A DNA stretch of 64,000 nucleotides from Telmatactis stephensoni (Eukaryota > Cnidaria > Anthozoa > Actiniaria > Isophelliidae). Shown one piece after another: positions 44,270 to 57,543 of this stretch. Made by a program: the position numbers and the translations under genes. Under the pieces are notes generated by a model that saw only the letters and a list, made by a program, of their open reading frames with translations, had not been told where the DNA came from and searched no databases. The stretch's first letter is position 1; each line of letters opens with the position of its first letter. The stretch covers positions 38,714 to 102,713 of the forward strand of contig JALIZF010000932.1 of the NCBI GenBank assembly GCA_029948255.1, written 5' to 3'.

Positions 44270-46202
44270 TCGATACAAAGGAGTGAAAACTACGACTTAT
44301 TGAATCAGTCTACTTTTATACTTGCTCTACACAATTTGAACTCTGTTCACACGTTGACCAGAAAATAAGACATTTAGACTATTCCAGTTACACGTGTCTC
44401 ATTAAATATTCATCATTCTAGTGCATTCACAAAGAGTCGGCATCGAGTTTTCGTTTTCATTAGCCCTGGAAAGCTGTAAATTCCCCGTAAACAAACTATT
44501 TCAAGCTAGAAACGAATATTTAATGAGGCACGTGATAATTGGTCTAGACTAAATATCTTTTTGATCTGGACAACGTTAATGAGATTGGATGTATTTAGGG
44601 ACTTACAATATATTATAACTACACTGTTTGCTTTTGTTTGCTCTCAAAGAGCTCTTAAAGAAATATTTCAGCAGACTGCTTTCCTTTGCCTTCACTGACC
44701 CTTTGCATAATACTGCTAATTATATGTAGATGTACCTCTTGCCTCACTTTGGCGCAGCTAAAGAATGACATGGTTAGGTGATTCTTTTGTTTTACTGAGC
44801 CAAAGTGAGGCGAAGGGTGTATCTGCATATTATTAGTAGCTTTATGCAAAGGGTTTATAACTTCAGTTTTAGTTTTCGTTCAAGCGAAAGTCACCAGTCA
44901 ATCAGTCAGTTTTTGGGATTCGTTTCATCGCCAACGCTTGTTTTGTGCGATATTTTGTGGAAGACGCGGAATATTTAGATATTTCACTTTCTTTAAGAGC
45001 CTACAACTTCCCGGTCCTCATAACAGCCAAAGAGCTTGTAATTAATGTAGCAGTTTATATATCAGTGAGGAAATCAAAATGTATGTTTACTACAAGTGGA
45101 CTATGATAATGCTTGGATTGTGGACTCAAGCACCGACAGGCTCGACTGCTTCAAAACAACCACAAAACGATGAAGGTAAAAGAATCGCTTACAAATCGTT
45201 GTTTTTCGAAAAAGAAGAAAATCGTATTCAGTTCCCAGCACAGTTGACACACAATCTACAAAGCAAGTGCTAGATGAAACATCTTTTTGAATAGGAAGTT
45301 TCATCTTTGTACTTAAATTTTGTCGTTCCAATTCACTTTATTCTAGATACGTAGAATAAGTCAAAATGTGACTATCTCCTAGTATTAGTGAAAACTACTT
45401 TTAAGAGTAAAGTTATCGAAGTATCGAACGGTGGTGAGAACACCAGTGACGTCACCTGACTTCGTCTCGTAGCGTAATTTTTGTCCTCACAACATTTTGA
45501 CCAGTCATTATTAGACGTCAACTATCACAATACCTTTTTTAATTAAACAAAAATCGTATTCGAAAAAACCCGACCTCGATCGGTATACCTCCAGTTCCAA
45601 CCGTTAATCTTTCTCTCGCCCTTATTGCCGTTCACTCGCGCATCGGGTGAATTGAACTATTCCGGTCAACGGATGGGTAGAAAAGTCTAAACGTCAATTT
45701 TTACTGATCTGCACAACATTAATGAGATCAGTTGGATGTATTTAGGGACTTACAATGTATTACTATTCCGTCTTCCAAGAAATAATGCACAAAATAAGCG
45801 TCAGCGATGAAACGAATCTCAAAAATTATGGCTGGTGACTTTCGCTTGAACGAAAACCAAAACTGAAGTTATAGACCCGCTTTGAATAAAGCCATTTGAA
45901 TATTTCACATTCTTTAAGAGCCTACAAATTTCTAATAACAGCCAAAAAGCTTGCAATTAATGTAGCAGTTTACCAGTGAAAAAAAATCAAAATGTATGTT
46001 AAATTTACTACAAGTGGACTATGATAATGCTTGCATTGTGGACTCAAACACCGACAGGCTCGACAGCAGTTCAAAACAACCACGAAACGATGAAGGCAAA
46101 AGAAACGCTTTCTATTGAAGGTTTTCGAAAAACAAGTATTGCTTTGAGAGAAAATTGTATTCAGTTCCCAGCACAGTTGACCCGCCCACAATCTACCAAG
46201 TA
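44270..46202. repeat. Module S, copy S3, with internal deletion
   Basis: After CTCTGTTCACACGTTGACCAG the sequence jumps to the region equivalent to S1 ~19480, so about 770 bp present in S1, S2 and S4 are missing. Subunits a and b are otherwise like S1, and b is cut by E' at the same base. Confidence 0.8.
45079..45273 (+). CDS. Small peptide with signal-like N-terminus, S3a copy (64 aa)
   Basis: Starts MYVYYKWTMIML; otherwise as the S1a copy, stopping with TAG instead of TGA. Confidence 0.35.
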   Translation: MYVYYKWTMIMLGLWTQAPTGSTASKQPQNDEGKRIAYKSLFFEKEENRIQFPAQLTHNLQSKC

Positions 46203-46203
46203 G
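45992..46203 (+). pseudogene. Frameshifted small-peptide ORF, S3b copy
   Basis: Carries the same AAAT insertion after ATGTATGTT as S1b and the same junction to block E, so the lesion predates the duplication of S-E. Confidence 0.5.
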
Positions 46204-48486
46204 TAGGAAAGTAAGAGTTTTGCGCCCGGTGCAAGGCGGCGCCCGCCGGTGCAAGGGGGGAGTCACGCCCCGATAGATTGGAGGTGACGCGCCGTTGCAA
46301 GGGAAGTCACGCAACGGCGACCAGGGAGTCACGCGCCGGCGATCCGCTTGCAGGACAACCGTCTTATAGACCGAGGGCTTAGGGTTTTCGCACAAATCAG
46401 TTGAACACTTCAACCATTAATGTCATTAATCTACTGGATACAAGATGAACCCAGTCAAATTTATGAAAAAGCTCTTTATTTCCACGTATGCAGTGGAAGC
46501 TTAAGTGTGCGATATTAAACAAGTCAAAAACACTAACGCGTTTAATACAGCTAGACGGAAAGAAACCCAGCATTATCGTCAGACATGTACCAAGTAATCA
46601 AAGATACAGTTAAAGTGATCCGAATGTATTGAGAAGAGACAAAATAATGATCTAAAAGGATGTAAAATCGACCAACGAAAAGGCCTTCATGACAAGACGC
46701 TTGGATTAATGTACACAATGCAAAAGCTTTGAATAAACAAACGAAGCAGAACTGATCGCGAATTTGCATAAGTTCTAGACACAAAACGTTCCACATGAAA
46801 TACTAGCTTTCAACAACATAAAGTTTATTGCAAAAATACAGATAAAACTATGATAATTACATGTCGTGAAGCAAATTTAGTTTGATGATTAAAAAAAAGT
46901 CATTCATCCTATTGTCCTTTACAATCCTAAAGTAAAACGACAACATCCAAACCTATAAGTCACTGTTTATTTAGTTTACATGTCGTGAAGCAAGTTCAGC
47001 TTGCTGATCAGAAGAGCTTCCAGATTTTCTCTTTTTCTCGAAGTAAATATAATATGTGCGAGACCAGTCACAGGCTACAAACTCTTCGGAATATGGTTAT
47101 TCGGATATGTGTATATTGGTAAACTTTACTGCGCTAATGCTGTTGTAGATCACTAGCTGGTGGAGTGCCGCTGATGTAAATAAAGGATATTGTACTGCAA
47201 TGTATTAACCGTCGTTTTTGAAAAACAGGAAAAGGTTTTGCCGGGTATCTCCAAAGATGTTCGTTTTCAAGCTGACCGGTTGCCCATAACTAGTTGCGTG
47301 TTATGGCCGGATAGGTGTTTTTGAGCCAGTTGTTGGCTGCTATTTAGATTCTGTGTCAGCAAATACGGCATTCTTAGGAGTCTAGCAAAAAGACTAAAAA
47401 CACACACGAGTGATTTTAGAATGTTAATCGAAGACGGCGGACATAAGAAAGAATTTCAGTGCTCGTTAAAACAGATTCGTGAATACTAAAAGCCCGGTAA
47501 AATATGTCATAGTGACACTGTAATAGATGGCTTTATGTTCTGGTAAGGCTCTGTTATGATTTTGACTCCTGAGTATTTTGCAAGACAGTAATGAAACTGC
47601 GCTGGCGTGGTTTGCTAATAGATAGCGAGGTGGAGTCTGAAGACGAGGCATCAAAGTCAGAAAATCTTTAATGTCGACACTACTATCCTTATTTACAGGA
47701 AGTTGAACAGCTGGCTGGCTTAAAGCTAGCAGAGTGAGGCTGCGATTTGGATATGTGTAGTCATCTTGTCAGTTCGTGAAGAACTGTTGCTAATGCAAGA
47801 CCGGTTTCGGACTGTGAACGACAGGTCCTTCGTCAGTTGCTGGTTGAGTTGCTCGCGAGGAGCCGATGACTGAAGACTGCGATGAGTTCGCCGTTATTTA
47901 TGCACTAACGCGGAACATAGAGAACCAATGAAATCAGTCTACAGCCTTATCATAGTCGAGACAATAGCTCACAAAGGCGGATGTGAGGAGACTATTGTTC
48001 GGATGTGATTAGACTTGCAGGATATTAGCTAACAATAGACGTGAATCTCTCAAGTCCAATGTATGGTGCGAAGTTATACCATAACATCAGTAGAGAAAAC
48101 CGGAAGTCCTTTTGAATTTTAAATTCGCTGGGAGACTAGTGAAAGACGAATTATTCGTCGTTTTCAAAAGTGCAGGAATCATAAAATTCTTGTTGGCTAT
48201 ACATTATCAATAGGGGCGATTCGCTGTAGCGACTAATGAAAAGCGAGTTGTACGCCAGCGCAGTTTCATTACTGTCTTGCAAAATACTCAGGAGTCAAAA
48301 TCATAACAGAGCCTTACCAGAACATAAAGCCATCTATTACAGTGTCACTATGACATATTTTACCGGGCTTTTAGTATTTACGAATCTGTTTTAACGAGCA
48401 CTGAAATTCTTTCTTATGTCCGCCGTCTTCGATTAACATTCTAAAATCACTCGTGTGTGTTTTTAGTCTTTTTGCTAGACTCCTAA

Positions 48487-49835
48487 GGGACCGTTCATTA
48501 TTTATGGCAGGGGGGGGATGGGTGATTAAAGGGGGGTTCTTGAAATTTTTCCAGGTCTGAAAAGGGGGGTATTGAAATAATTTCTTGGCTATCAGGGGGG
48601 GTATAGAAATTTCATAAGACAGATAAGGTAACAAATATACCATACAACAAATTTCAATTTCTGTTTGAGTGCATTTCATAAAACCGTGAAACATTTTGTA
48701 AGGAATTGCACAAAATTGTACTAAATTAACAATAGAAGACAGAGGATTTGGCACTATTTTGTTAGCAAACTGTTTCACGGTTATATGAAATGCACTCTAC
48801 TGTTTTGAATTGCTTTCAACTTGTCTATGTCTCTTCAAGAGCATCAGAAATGAAATCTAACAACATCAATGAAAGAGTGATGCCAGAGGCCATGATGTGT
48901 TGCATCAAGAGCCATCATCAACTTTATTGTTTTTTAGGTTGAAACTTAATTTATCACTAAAATCAATAAACATGGTTTGTACATAATTGTTAATACAAAT
49001 AAGAACTAATATAAAGATTATTTATTTAATTTTCAAGGTCAACGACAAACAACAACAAACAGTTTCTAATAAACTGACTCCAAAAAAACGTTGTTTCACA
49101 AAAACCAAATAGCAATAATAATGGACACACTATGATTTGTAGAACTTTACTGACTGAGCAACTTTACTGACATGTGCAAGAAAACAGTAAGGTTTGCCAT
49201 ATTACAATAGGGATCTCAATTCAAAAAAGGTTGAAAATAGGATTTCTTTTTTGTGTTTTTGCAACAAAACTTGGTCAGTTTCATTCAAGTGACACAAATG
49301 ACAATTTTCAGGCTATTACCACAACACGCAGTGGAAGAGTGGCTGGCACATGGAGGAATGTTTTTTTTTAATGTTTGAATGTAAATTATTTATAATAGGA
49401 ATAATTAATTTTTTTATTGTGCATAAAAAAAATATATTTTTAACCCTTTTATTGGGTTTTACGATTTATATTAATTTATATTTATATGTAGAATAATGTG
49501 AAGCAAAACCACGCAAGTTGTAGATTTAAAGCTCTGTTTATTCTGTTTATTATTTATATTTTAATATCTATATTTTATATTCATGTAATTATATTTTTAA
49601 CACTTTTGGGGAATTTGTTAATAAATTTTACATTTTATTTATTCTATTTTAATATTTATATATTTTTTGTTGTAGGGAGGGGGGGAGGGGTATTGAAATA
49701 ATTTTCTTTAGAATGAGGGGGGTACTTAAGTGAATTGTGTTCTTGGAAGGGGGTTCTTTAAAAAAAATGGGTTCCTTGGCAATTAATCACCCATCCCCCC
49801 CCCCCCCCCCCCTGCCATAAATAATGAACGGTCCC
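48487..49835. mobile_element. PIF/Harbinger-like element in E'
   Basis: Same ends and TAA flanks as 23595-24936. About 80 bp next to the right terminus (49730-49790) differ strongly from the E copy, while the rest is nearly identical; the C-run is also longer. Confidence 0.75.
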
Positions 49836-51887
49836 TAAGAATGCCGTATTTGCTGACACAGAATCTAAATAGCAGCCAACAACTGGCTCAAAAACACCTA
49901 TCCGGCCATAACACGCAACTAGTTATGGGCAACCGGTCAGCTTGAAAACGAACATCTTTGGAGATACCCGGCAAAACCTTTTCCTGTTTTTCAAAAACGA
50001 CGGTTAATACATTGCAGTACAATATCCTTTATTTACATCAGCGGCACTCCACCAGCTAGTGATCTACAACAGCATTTAGCGCAGTAAAGTTTACCAATAT
50101 ACACATATCCGAATAACCATATTCCGAAGAGTTTGTAGCCTGTGACTGGTCTCGCACATATTATATTTCTATTGTTTATCAATTCAGCCACCTGCCAAAG
50201 AATTTTAAGGACGAACAAAATTTTAGTTAACAAAATTTTTGTTAAGAATAGACCATTTCCGTTCAAGCGAACTACTTACTGTACAAGGGGAAGTCAAGAT
50301 GAACCCGATCAAGTTTATGAAAAAGCTCTTTATTTCCACGTATGCTATGGAGGTGTACAAACAACTTCATGAACTCGACATTAAACACTGCAGCTGCGAA
50401 GGAAGCGTTTATCTTCTTTTGTGATCTGGAGAAACATGAACTACTGAGTGATGGGAGCGAAGTTACTAAAAATAGCCTTAGTCGCCGCGAACATCGCACA
50501 GACATCAATACTGAGTTTCGCTCTCTTAGTATTATGGTCTCTTGGTTTTAGTACATGCTGCGGGCGTATTGGCTTCATAAGTTGGTCAGGAAAAATGCAC
50601 AAAAGGGGGTCAGCAGTTTACTCCCTATATCCCAGGCGAAGACTGTGACTGTGCTTTCGGCCGGTTACTCAGCGGTCGCTACCTGTTCGTCGATCTCAAA
50701 GAACATTTTCATGTCATTTGTGAAGTTTGCTCGAATTTATCGAGAGGCCTAATTCCCATGAAGGATACACACAAAAAAAGACTTAGAAAGCATGTGGACG
50801 ATATACGTGAATTAGCCAATCCATCCGTTCCTTTCAAAACCAAAAAAACACAAATTCTTGCTCAGCGGGGCGATGGTTTTGTATAAGTATTTCTGTCTAG
50901 AAAGAAGAAGCTCATTTTGACGTTGATCCTTCGAGGTAGCAACATGAAGAGAGCACGTGGCGATTCCACTGACACTGAACGCAGTTCTGAATATTCTCAT
51001 GACGGAAGTGTTAACGCAGAACCGAGGACATGTGGGACAAGGAAGATATTGAAGAAGTTCTACAGGATCTCTCCCAGAGTATCCCAGAAGATAAGGCTGA
51101 TCTAGCGTTTCTTCATACTCTGGCGGCTTTAAAAAGTATTTTATACTGAAATTCCCATGGGGAGATGCTGTATCACGAACGAAGAATTCCCGTGACCAGC
51201 ATGGCAGAGCTTATCGAGTATGCCATGAAGTCAAAGTACCTCGTGGGTTGGAAACGTTCACTCAAGGATTGTCAGAGATCGGTATTGACAAGAAACTGAT
51301 CTGTAATAAGAAGTTGCTGGCGGATCTGGTTGCTAGGCGACCGGAAGAGGACGAGACACAGAGTGACTAACTAGTGACGTAACCTCTGAAAGAGAAAGTT
51401 TCGAGTCGGACGGTGAAAGTGTTCGTGAAAGCTTAGAGCCAGAGGAGAGCCGAACCAGAGCTTTTCGAATCGGACGAGGATCCCAGAGAGTGTCACGTTT
51501 GTCGTGACTTTGTGAAGTTTTACTCCATTCCGGTGGTAAATGCCCTTGCTGTTTGTGGCGTGAAGCATATTACTGTCGCGAAAACCAATACATCGAATGT
51601 GATGTTTGTACTCACGTCTTTCCAGCCAATGCTCAGACCACTAAAGTTAAATTTTGTCGCTGTACAGACTGTAACGCTGTACACCAACAGTCCCTAAAAA
51701 ACAAGAAATTAAAACTCATGGAAGACCAACAAGAGGAATCAAGTGAATTGTAAAATCGTTCACTTGAATAAAAGGAATGACTTTGAGACTGATTTGTTCT
51801 TTACTAAGTGGTTCTAAATTTCGTTAAGGCTGAGAATAAATGGTCAAAATATACCGGCTGTCAGTCTTTTCAGACTTTTCACGTACT

Positions 51888-51961
51888 CTCTTCATAGCTC
51901 AGTCGGTTAGAGCGCGGGACTGTAGTTCCTGAGGCCGTCGGTTCGAATCCGGCTGGAGAGA
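51888..51961 (+). tRNA. tRNA-Tyr (GTA), intronless, E' copy
   Basis: Identical to 26989-27062, with the same TTTTT terminator and flanks. Confidence 0.88.
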
Positions 51962-53953
51962 CTATCTTTTTCGAAAAAAAATTAAAAATAGAGGGAACTG
52001 AAGACAGTATATGTTGTACTTAATAAAATAAAATTTGATCTTGTTTGGGATCCCTATGGACCAGCTCGAAGGATGGTTTCTATGGTTACTAGAAGAAACC
52101 TCTAGATTTTTACTTTCCATGAATGCAATAGAATAAATATTCAATAGCATATGAATGGTTGCGTCATGTTTTGTTTGACAGTTGCTTTATTTTGAGACTG
52201 AAATCATTAATTGAATCAAATACATAAGTCGAATTGAAGTTCATTTTCGGTATTGAAACTGATAAACACAATAGTTCTACAGGCCGGCCGTTTCACTGAC
52301 AAAAGCTCACCCGTCACACTCACAACGAGTCGAATGTGCCTGTAAACTTGAGTTTTTCCATTGTGCATGTTTTTAAGAGTTCTCAGTTTTGTCCTTTTTA
52401 ATACATTTGGATCACTTTAACAGCGTCTTTGATTACTTGGTACATTTCTGACGATAATGGCGGGTTTCTTAGCTTTCTGTCCAACTGTAAAGTTCAGCCT
52501 CTGTTTCGATTGTGATTTCAAATGGTTTCATATTATCCATCACTCGTTCAATCACTTTAAGTACAGTAAGTAGTTCGCTTGAACGGAAATGGTCTATTCT
52601 TAACAAAAATTTTGTTAACTAAAATTTTGTTCGTCCTTAAAATTCTTTGGCAGGTGACTGAATCGATAAACAATAGACGCTTAAGCGTGGCAAGTGCCAA
52701 CCATTTCTTTTGTTTTTCTGCTCCGGAATAGTTAATTATCAACTATTTAAACTAAGAATTCATTGAGGCATGAACTACACACAGAAACACAAATACGGCT
52801 ATTTGCACTGTTCTTCTTCAGTGCTATCCACTATACTAAGCTAGTTTGTCGGTACAAAATAGTGTAATTAGACAATACATGTTACATTGATGTTAAGTTT
52901 TATTTCACGGATACATAGCGTGCACTCTGAACAGCATCTAAAGTGAAAATACTAGTGTGACTTTTGCAAAGCGCTCGTGCAGTGAGGTCACGCCATCAGT
53001 TGCCGTGAGCTCTTAGTTATTTCTTGGAAATGTACTATTGGAATATCTAAAAAAAATATCATTCAAGTTTTATCAGGAGTAACTAATTGTATAGATCAGA
53101 ATATTACCAAATGGTCTTGTCAGCAATAGATTGACATGAAAGTTTTACATGTAAACAAGCAGATTTCAAGGGTACCGGTTGTTCCGCCAGAGTCATTCAG
53201 CCCGAAGCCACTCCGCCCGGAGTTTAGGTCGTTTCGTCCGATATTTAGCCGTCGATACGCCCGACGATAGTTTATTTGTAAATACTGTGTTATATGGAGT
53301 AGTTGAAAGTGACAATGTTGAAAAAACGGTTTTGTTTACTACTAGAATAATCAAATAAGACCAGAAATGATCGAGTCTTGAGTTCGTGTGAGTTGGCGTC
53401 CTTGTCAACCGTTTTGCTGTCCAATTCCCCGAAACATGGTTCAGATATTCTAATTACAATCGAAATATGTACGTTATGGTTTGGATAAATGCTTCTATTT
53501 GCAGGAAATTTCAAAATAATGTCGTTTATCTAGTAAATGGAAATCATCACTTAAACAAGTGGTTAAAATACAACTTAAGTTTGGTTACAGTCAAGTTGGG
53601 CGTTGGGCGTTGTCAAGTCATTCCGCCCACAAAATATCTGTTGAGGACTTTGGAACATTGTTTCTGTTCTAGAGCTAGAGATTATATAGATAGCTACTGA
53701 CAGAATTGCAATTTTTGCACTGATAATGGCAGTAGGGCTTGTCTAACTAGTTGTGTCATCGTTCTCCCACCTGATTACAGACCTCATGAATTAATTATCT
53801 TGACAAATCTTTTGTCCACGAATGGACTGAAACTTTGGATTCGTAGACTTTTTATTTTATCTTGCTATAAATAAATTTTAGTGGCTCTTTCTTCACAAAC
53901 GATGATAACACTTTTTACCCCTATATGCCAAGAAAACCATGAAGCCCTACTAG

Positions 53954-54310
53954 TCATATAGACAAACCTTCGCTTGGCTGATTTTCCGTTACCGTTGGAT
54001 GAGCTGCATCGGCCGAACTAAAAGTGTTTGAGTGGGACAGAAAGTTCTCCAGTTTTGATGCAAGATCATGTCTTCGCACCTTCACCAGCAGACGTTTTAA
54101 CAAGTCGAAATTCCCATCACTCAGTAGTTCATGTTTCTCCAGATCACAAAAGAAGATAAACGCTTCCGAGTAAACAGCGATGTTCGGATCAGAGACAGGG
54201 CTGGCGTCTGGAAGCTTATTTGCACACAAGAACTTTATTGTGTCCAACTCTTCCCGCGTAAGCTCCCGAGCAATCTCTACTAAGACTTCCCTGAAATCGA
54301 GATCGGCCAT
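53954..54310 (-). CDS. Single DED protein, E' copy (118 aa)
   Basis: Same translated protein as 29055-29411, including the RHDL motif; the flanks are also the same. Confidence 0.7.
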   Translation of the reverse strand: MADLDFREVLVEIARELTREELDTIKFLCANKLPDASPVSDPNIAVYSEAFIFFCDLEKHELLSDGNFDLLKRLLVKVRRHDLASKLENFLSHSNTFSSADAAHPTVTENQPSEGLSI

Positions 54311-57192
54311 TTCTGTGAATTTTTTTCAAGGGTGCCAATACACTATTTCATCGGAATTTGTCCCGAAATCCATGATGGTGCAATTACAGTCATTTCTGGG
54401 AAGTCCCGTTACCATGGTTCTCGAAAGAAGAAAATTCCGGAAAGTCAAACCACAGGAAGCTCGGTCAGAACTAAGAAATTTACATACGATATTTTTTCTT
54501 TTTCATATTTTTCAATACTTCCGCACATAAAATGTTAAGAGCTTACAAAGTGATACATCCGGGATATCTCAGCGGCATTGTGAAAACGCAATGAAAACGC
54601 GGATACCGCAATAAATGTAATATGGCTTATATTTTATTTCATAAATTTTACCAGAGATGAAAAGCAAACTAGCCTCGTATTTTAAATGGTTGGGAACTAT
54701 TTATTTTGCCAGTTTCCCTGGCAACCGACAAAATTAATAGTTTCCATGGCAACTGGCAAACAATCTGAGAATGAGTTGAGTCAGGAACACAGGCTCTGGG
54801 TACGAAATTGGAGTTGAGTCGGGAAGCGATGGCATCAACCACGTCATCATGACGTCTTCGAATCAGAAAAAGTAACTTTTCACTTTTTAAAATGCTAGAG
54901 AATATAATAATTTTATTTGTAAAATATTCGAAAATAAAAATGTAAGATTTTTTGAACTTCGAAAAATCGTATTTTTTTCGTAAACGCCTATAATTTCTAA
55001 TAAAATGCTTGCTGTTTGGGCTACCTTCGGTTTATGATTGTTGCTCTCGCGAGCTACCAATAATTTATAGTGACGGCATTGCTATTTACTATTTAACAAA
55101 CATGAAATTTTTAGACAAAATAGAGTTTTGTACAAAACCGCGCGCGCGTTTATTGGTTCATAGAATCCAGATGAAGTTCTATGGAAGCGTTTTCGAATAA
55201 AACGCGCTTGAACTTTTACGCACCAAGCATTTAGTTTATTTCAGGCTCGTAACATGGTATATGGGATCAGGGATCAAGCCCCAAATTATGGCCAGGATCA
55301 GAAATCAGAGGCCAGGCCTCAGGGATCAAATGGGTGCATGGGATCAAGGATCAGAAACATTGGGTCAGGATCAGGGATCAGCTCAGTTTTTTGCACCAAG
55401 GATTAGGGATCAAAATTTTCCAAAAATATGGACTCAGGGATCAAAATTTCCGCAAAAATCCCGATTAAAGGACTCAGAAACAGCTTCCTTTTAGCTCATT
55501 TTTACAATCACCTTGCCTCAATCGCAGTTGAGAGACAATTTTCACAACGCATTGCACCGTGTAACATGGTCATTCAGGGTCGGTTTCCGCACGAAAAGTA
55601 GAACTACTTTCTACTTCTGCAACAGAAACTTGTGTCTCCAACAAGTTTCAGGACGAAATTAATTTCAGCATGTAACACCCCTAGCGAAACTCGTCTTGCA
55701 TCGACGATCAACACAAGTTTCAGATCGATAAAAGTTTCAGCGTGTAACAGCGCCTTAAATGTGTATGGTTCGTACAATTTGTAATAAATATGGCACTGCC
55801 TTCACCTTCTACATTCGCCGTTTTCAAAAAGGGCTGGTTAGTCTTAAGTGGAAGGCCTTTGAGAGATTTATCGTTCCTGTAAGACACTATTGGAGGATCT
55901 GAATAAATCCTTTCCAGGTTTTCGGTTTAAGACAATAAATACCAATGTTTCAAGAGAATTTTCTTTAGACTAGGCGTAGCTGGGTTGTAGGTAGTGATTA
56001 GTAAAAGTGTAAAGTTTCAGCGTATAAGATGTAATACAGCAGAAATGACAGTATATATTTAAGATTGGATATTTTCTTAAGATTTATTTGGAAAAATGAA
56101 TTGGATGGCAAGCTCGTGCCATCCAACGGCCATTTTCGATGTTTTGACTTTGTTTTCCAGTGCAGTGCTGACTGTCTCGTGCCGTCGGACTGATCAACAG
56201 TAGAAAGAACATTAATGACTGAGTCCTTCGGGTAGTAGCCTCACCGAAGAAGTCGAGATTGAAAATCTCTTTTTCGGGCTTCGAAGTTCTCTCTATCTGA
56301 GAACTTCTATGAAGTCGTAATGCTTCTCCTTTAATAAAACCCTTTTAAGATCGAAGGGGTGTGTTTAAGTGAAATGGGTGTACACTCTGCTATCTCCCTT
56401 TGATAACAGTTCGCTGGTAAATTTAATTGTTGTATGGAATGTGGTAGTGAGATTAACAAATTCGTTGATTTCAGCTTGGGAAATTTATGGTCCATACTGC
56501 ATGCAAAGATGTCATCAAAACGTTTCCAGATTAAAGGTTTTAAGGTATACGGTAATACGAGCAACAAAAATCACTCAACTTGTCTCCCAACATTGCTGCG
56601 AGACGAGTTACTTGAAAAGCAATGCTGCACGTTTTTCCACTCCAATTCAAACGCACGGGCGGATCTAGAGTAGTTCACTTAGTTTCCGGAAACTACTGAG
56701 ATTTTTCCCAGAAAAAAGAATTATTGAGATAATAAAAAGAAATAATACAAATGGAACAAGTTAAATCGTATTTTACCTTTATTTGGACGCCATTTTGAAT
56801 TATTTCCACAGGAAACCCACATGTTCCCAGGCTATTTTTGTAGCCTTTTCAAGTTTTGTTGAGGGAGGGGTCCCACAGGAATTTCTAGCTATCACAACGT
56901 GTTAGTTCACAGTTTGGTATCCCTGTGTGAACTACTGCACCGGAAATAAAACACCCCGCCAGTAGTTTCCGAAGTGATTCACAGGAAGTAAAACACCCCA
57001 CAAGTGATTCACACAGGAAACCCACAGTCAAACCAAGCACAAATTTACCATTCCAACTTGATTCTGATTGGCTAAAATTGGCGTAAACTAGTCCAGAAAC
57101 TACCGACAAAAGTATAAAAGGGCCAGCCTACCCTGGTGAGGTTCTCTGTTGTATCAGAGTGCTTCGAACTCGCAACGAAGAAAATTTAATGC

Positions 57193-57543
57193 ATGAGCGA
57201 ACTTTATTCTTCAATTGTGGAACTGCTGCGATTGAAATTCAACGTAAACAAGGAAATTAGGCAGACATTAAGCTCTAAGTTTACGCTTGAGCTAACAGTT
57301 TCCTCGGTAAGCTATAATTTATACGGATAGCTGATGTTTTATATGAGTAGTTTTACTGAAATGTTTATAATTACGCGAACTCTGACCTTCAAACAGTCCG
57401 TTGGAATTTGGTTTCTTGCTTCCCCCGCTTCAAAGAACCAACCACAAAATATACTCATAAAGATCTCTAAAATCCTAGAGCGATCTGTAACAGTGAAATA
57501 TAATTTCGGTAATAGAGATATTCGTATTCTTGATTTTCAGTAA
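57193..57543 (+). CDS. Possible two-exon small gene, E' copy
   Basis: Exons 57193-57306 and 57397-57543 behind the same TATAAAAG (57113-57120). Donor and acceptor are conserved; one substitution (Tyr to Asn) lies in exon 2. Confidence 0.35.
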
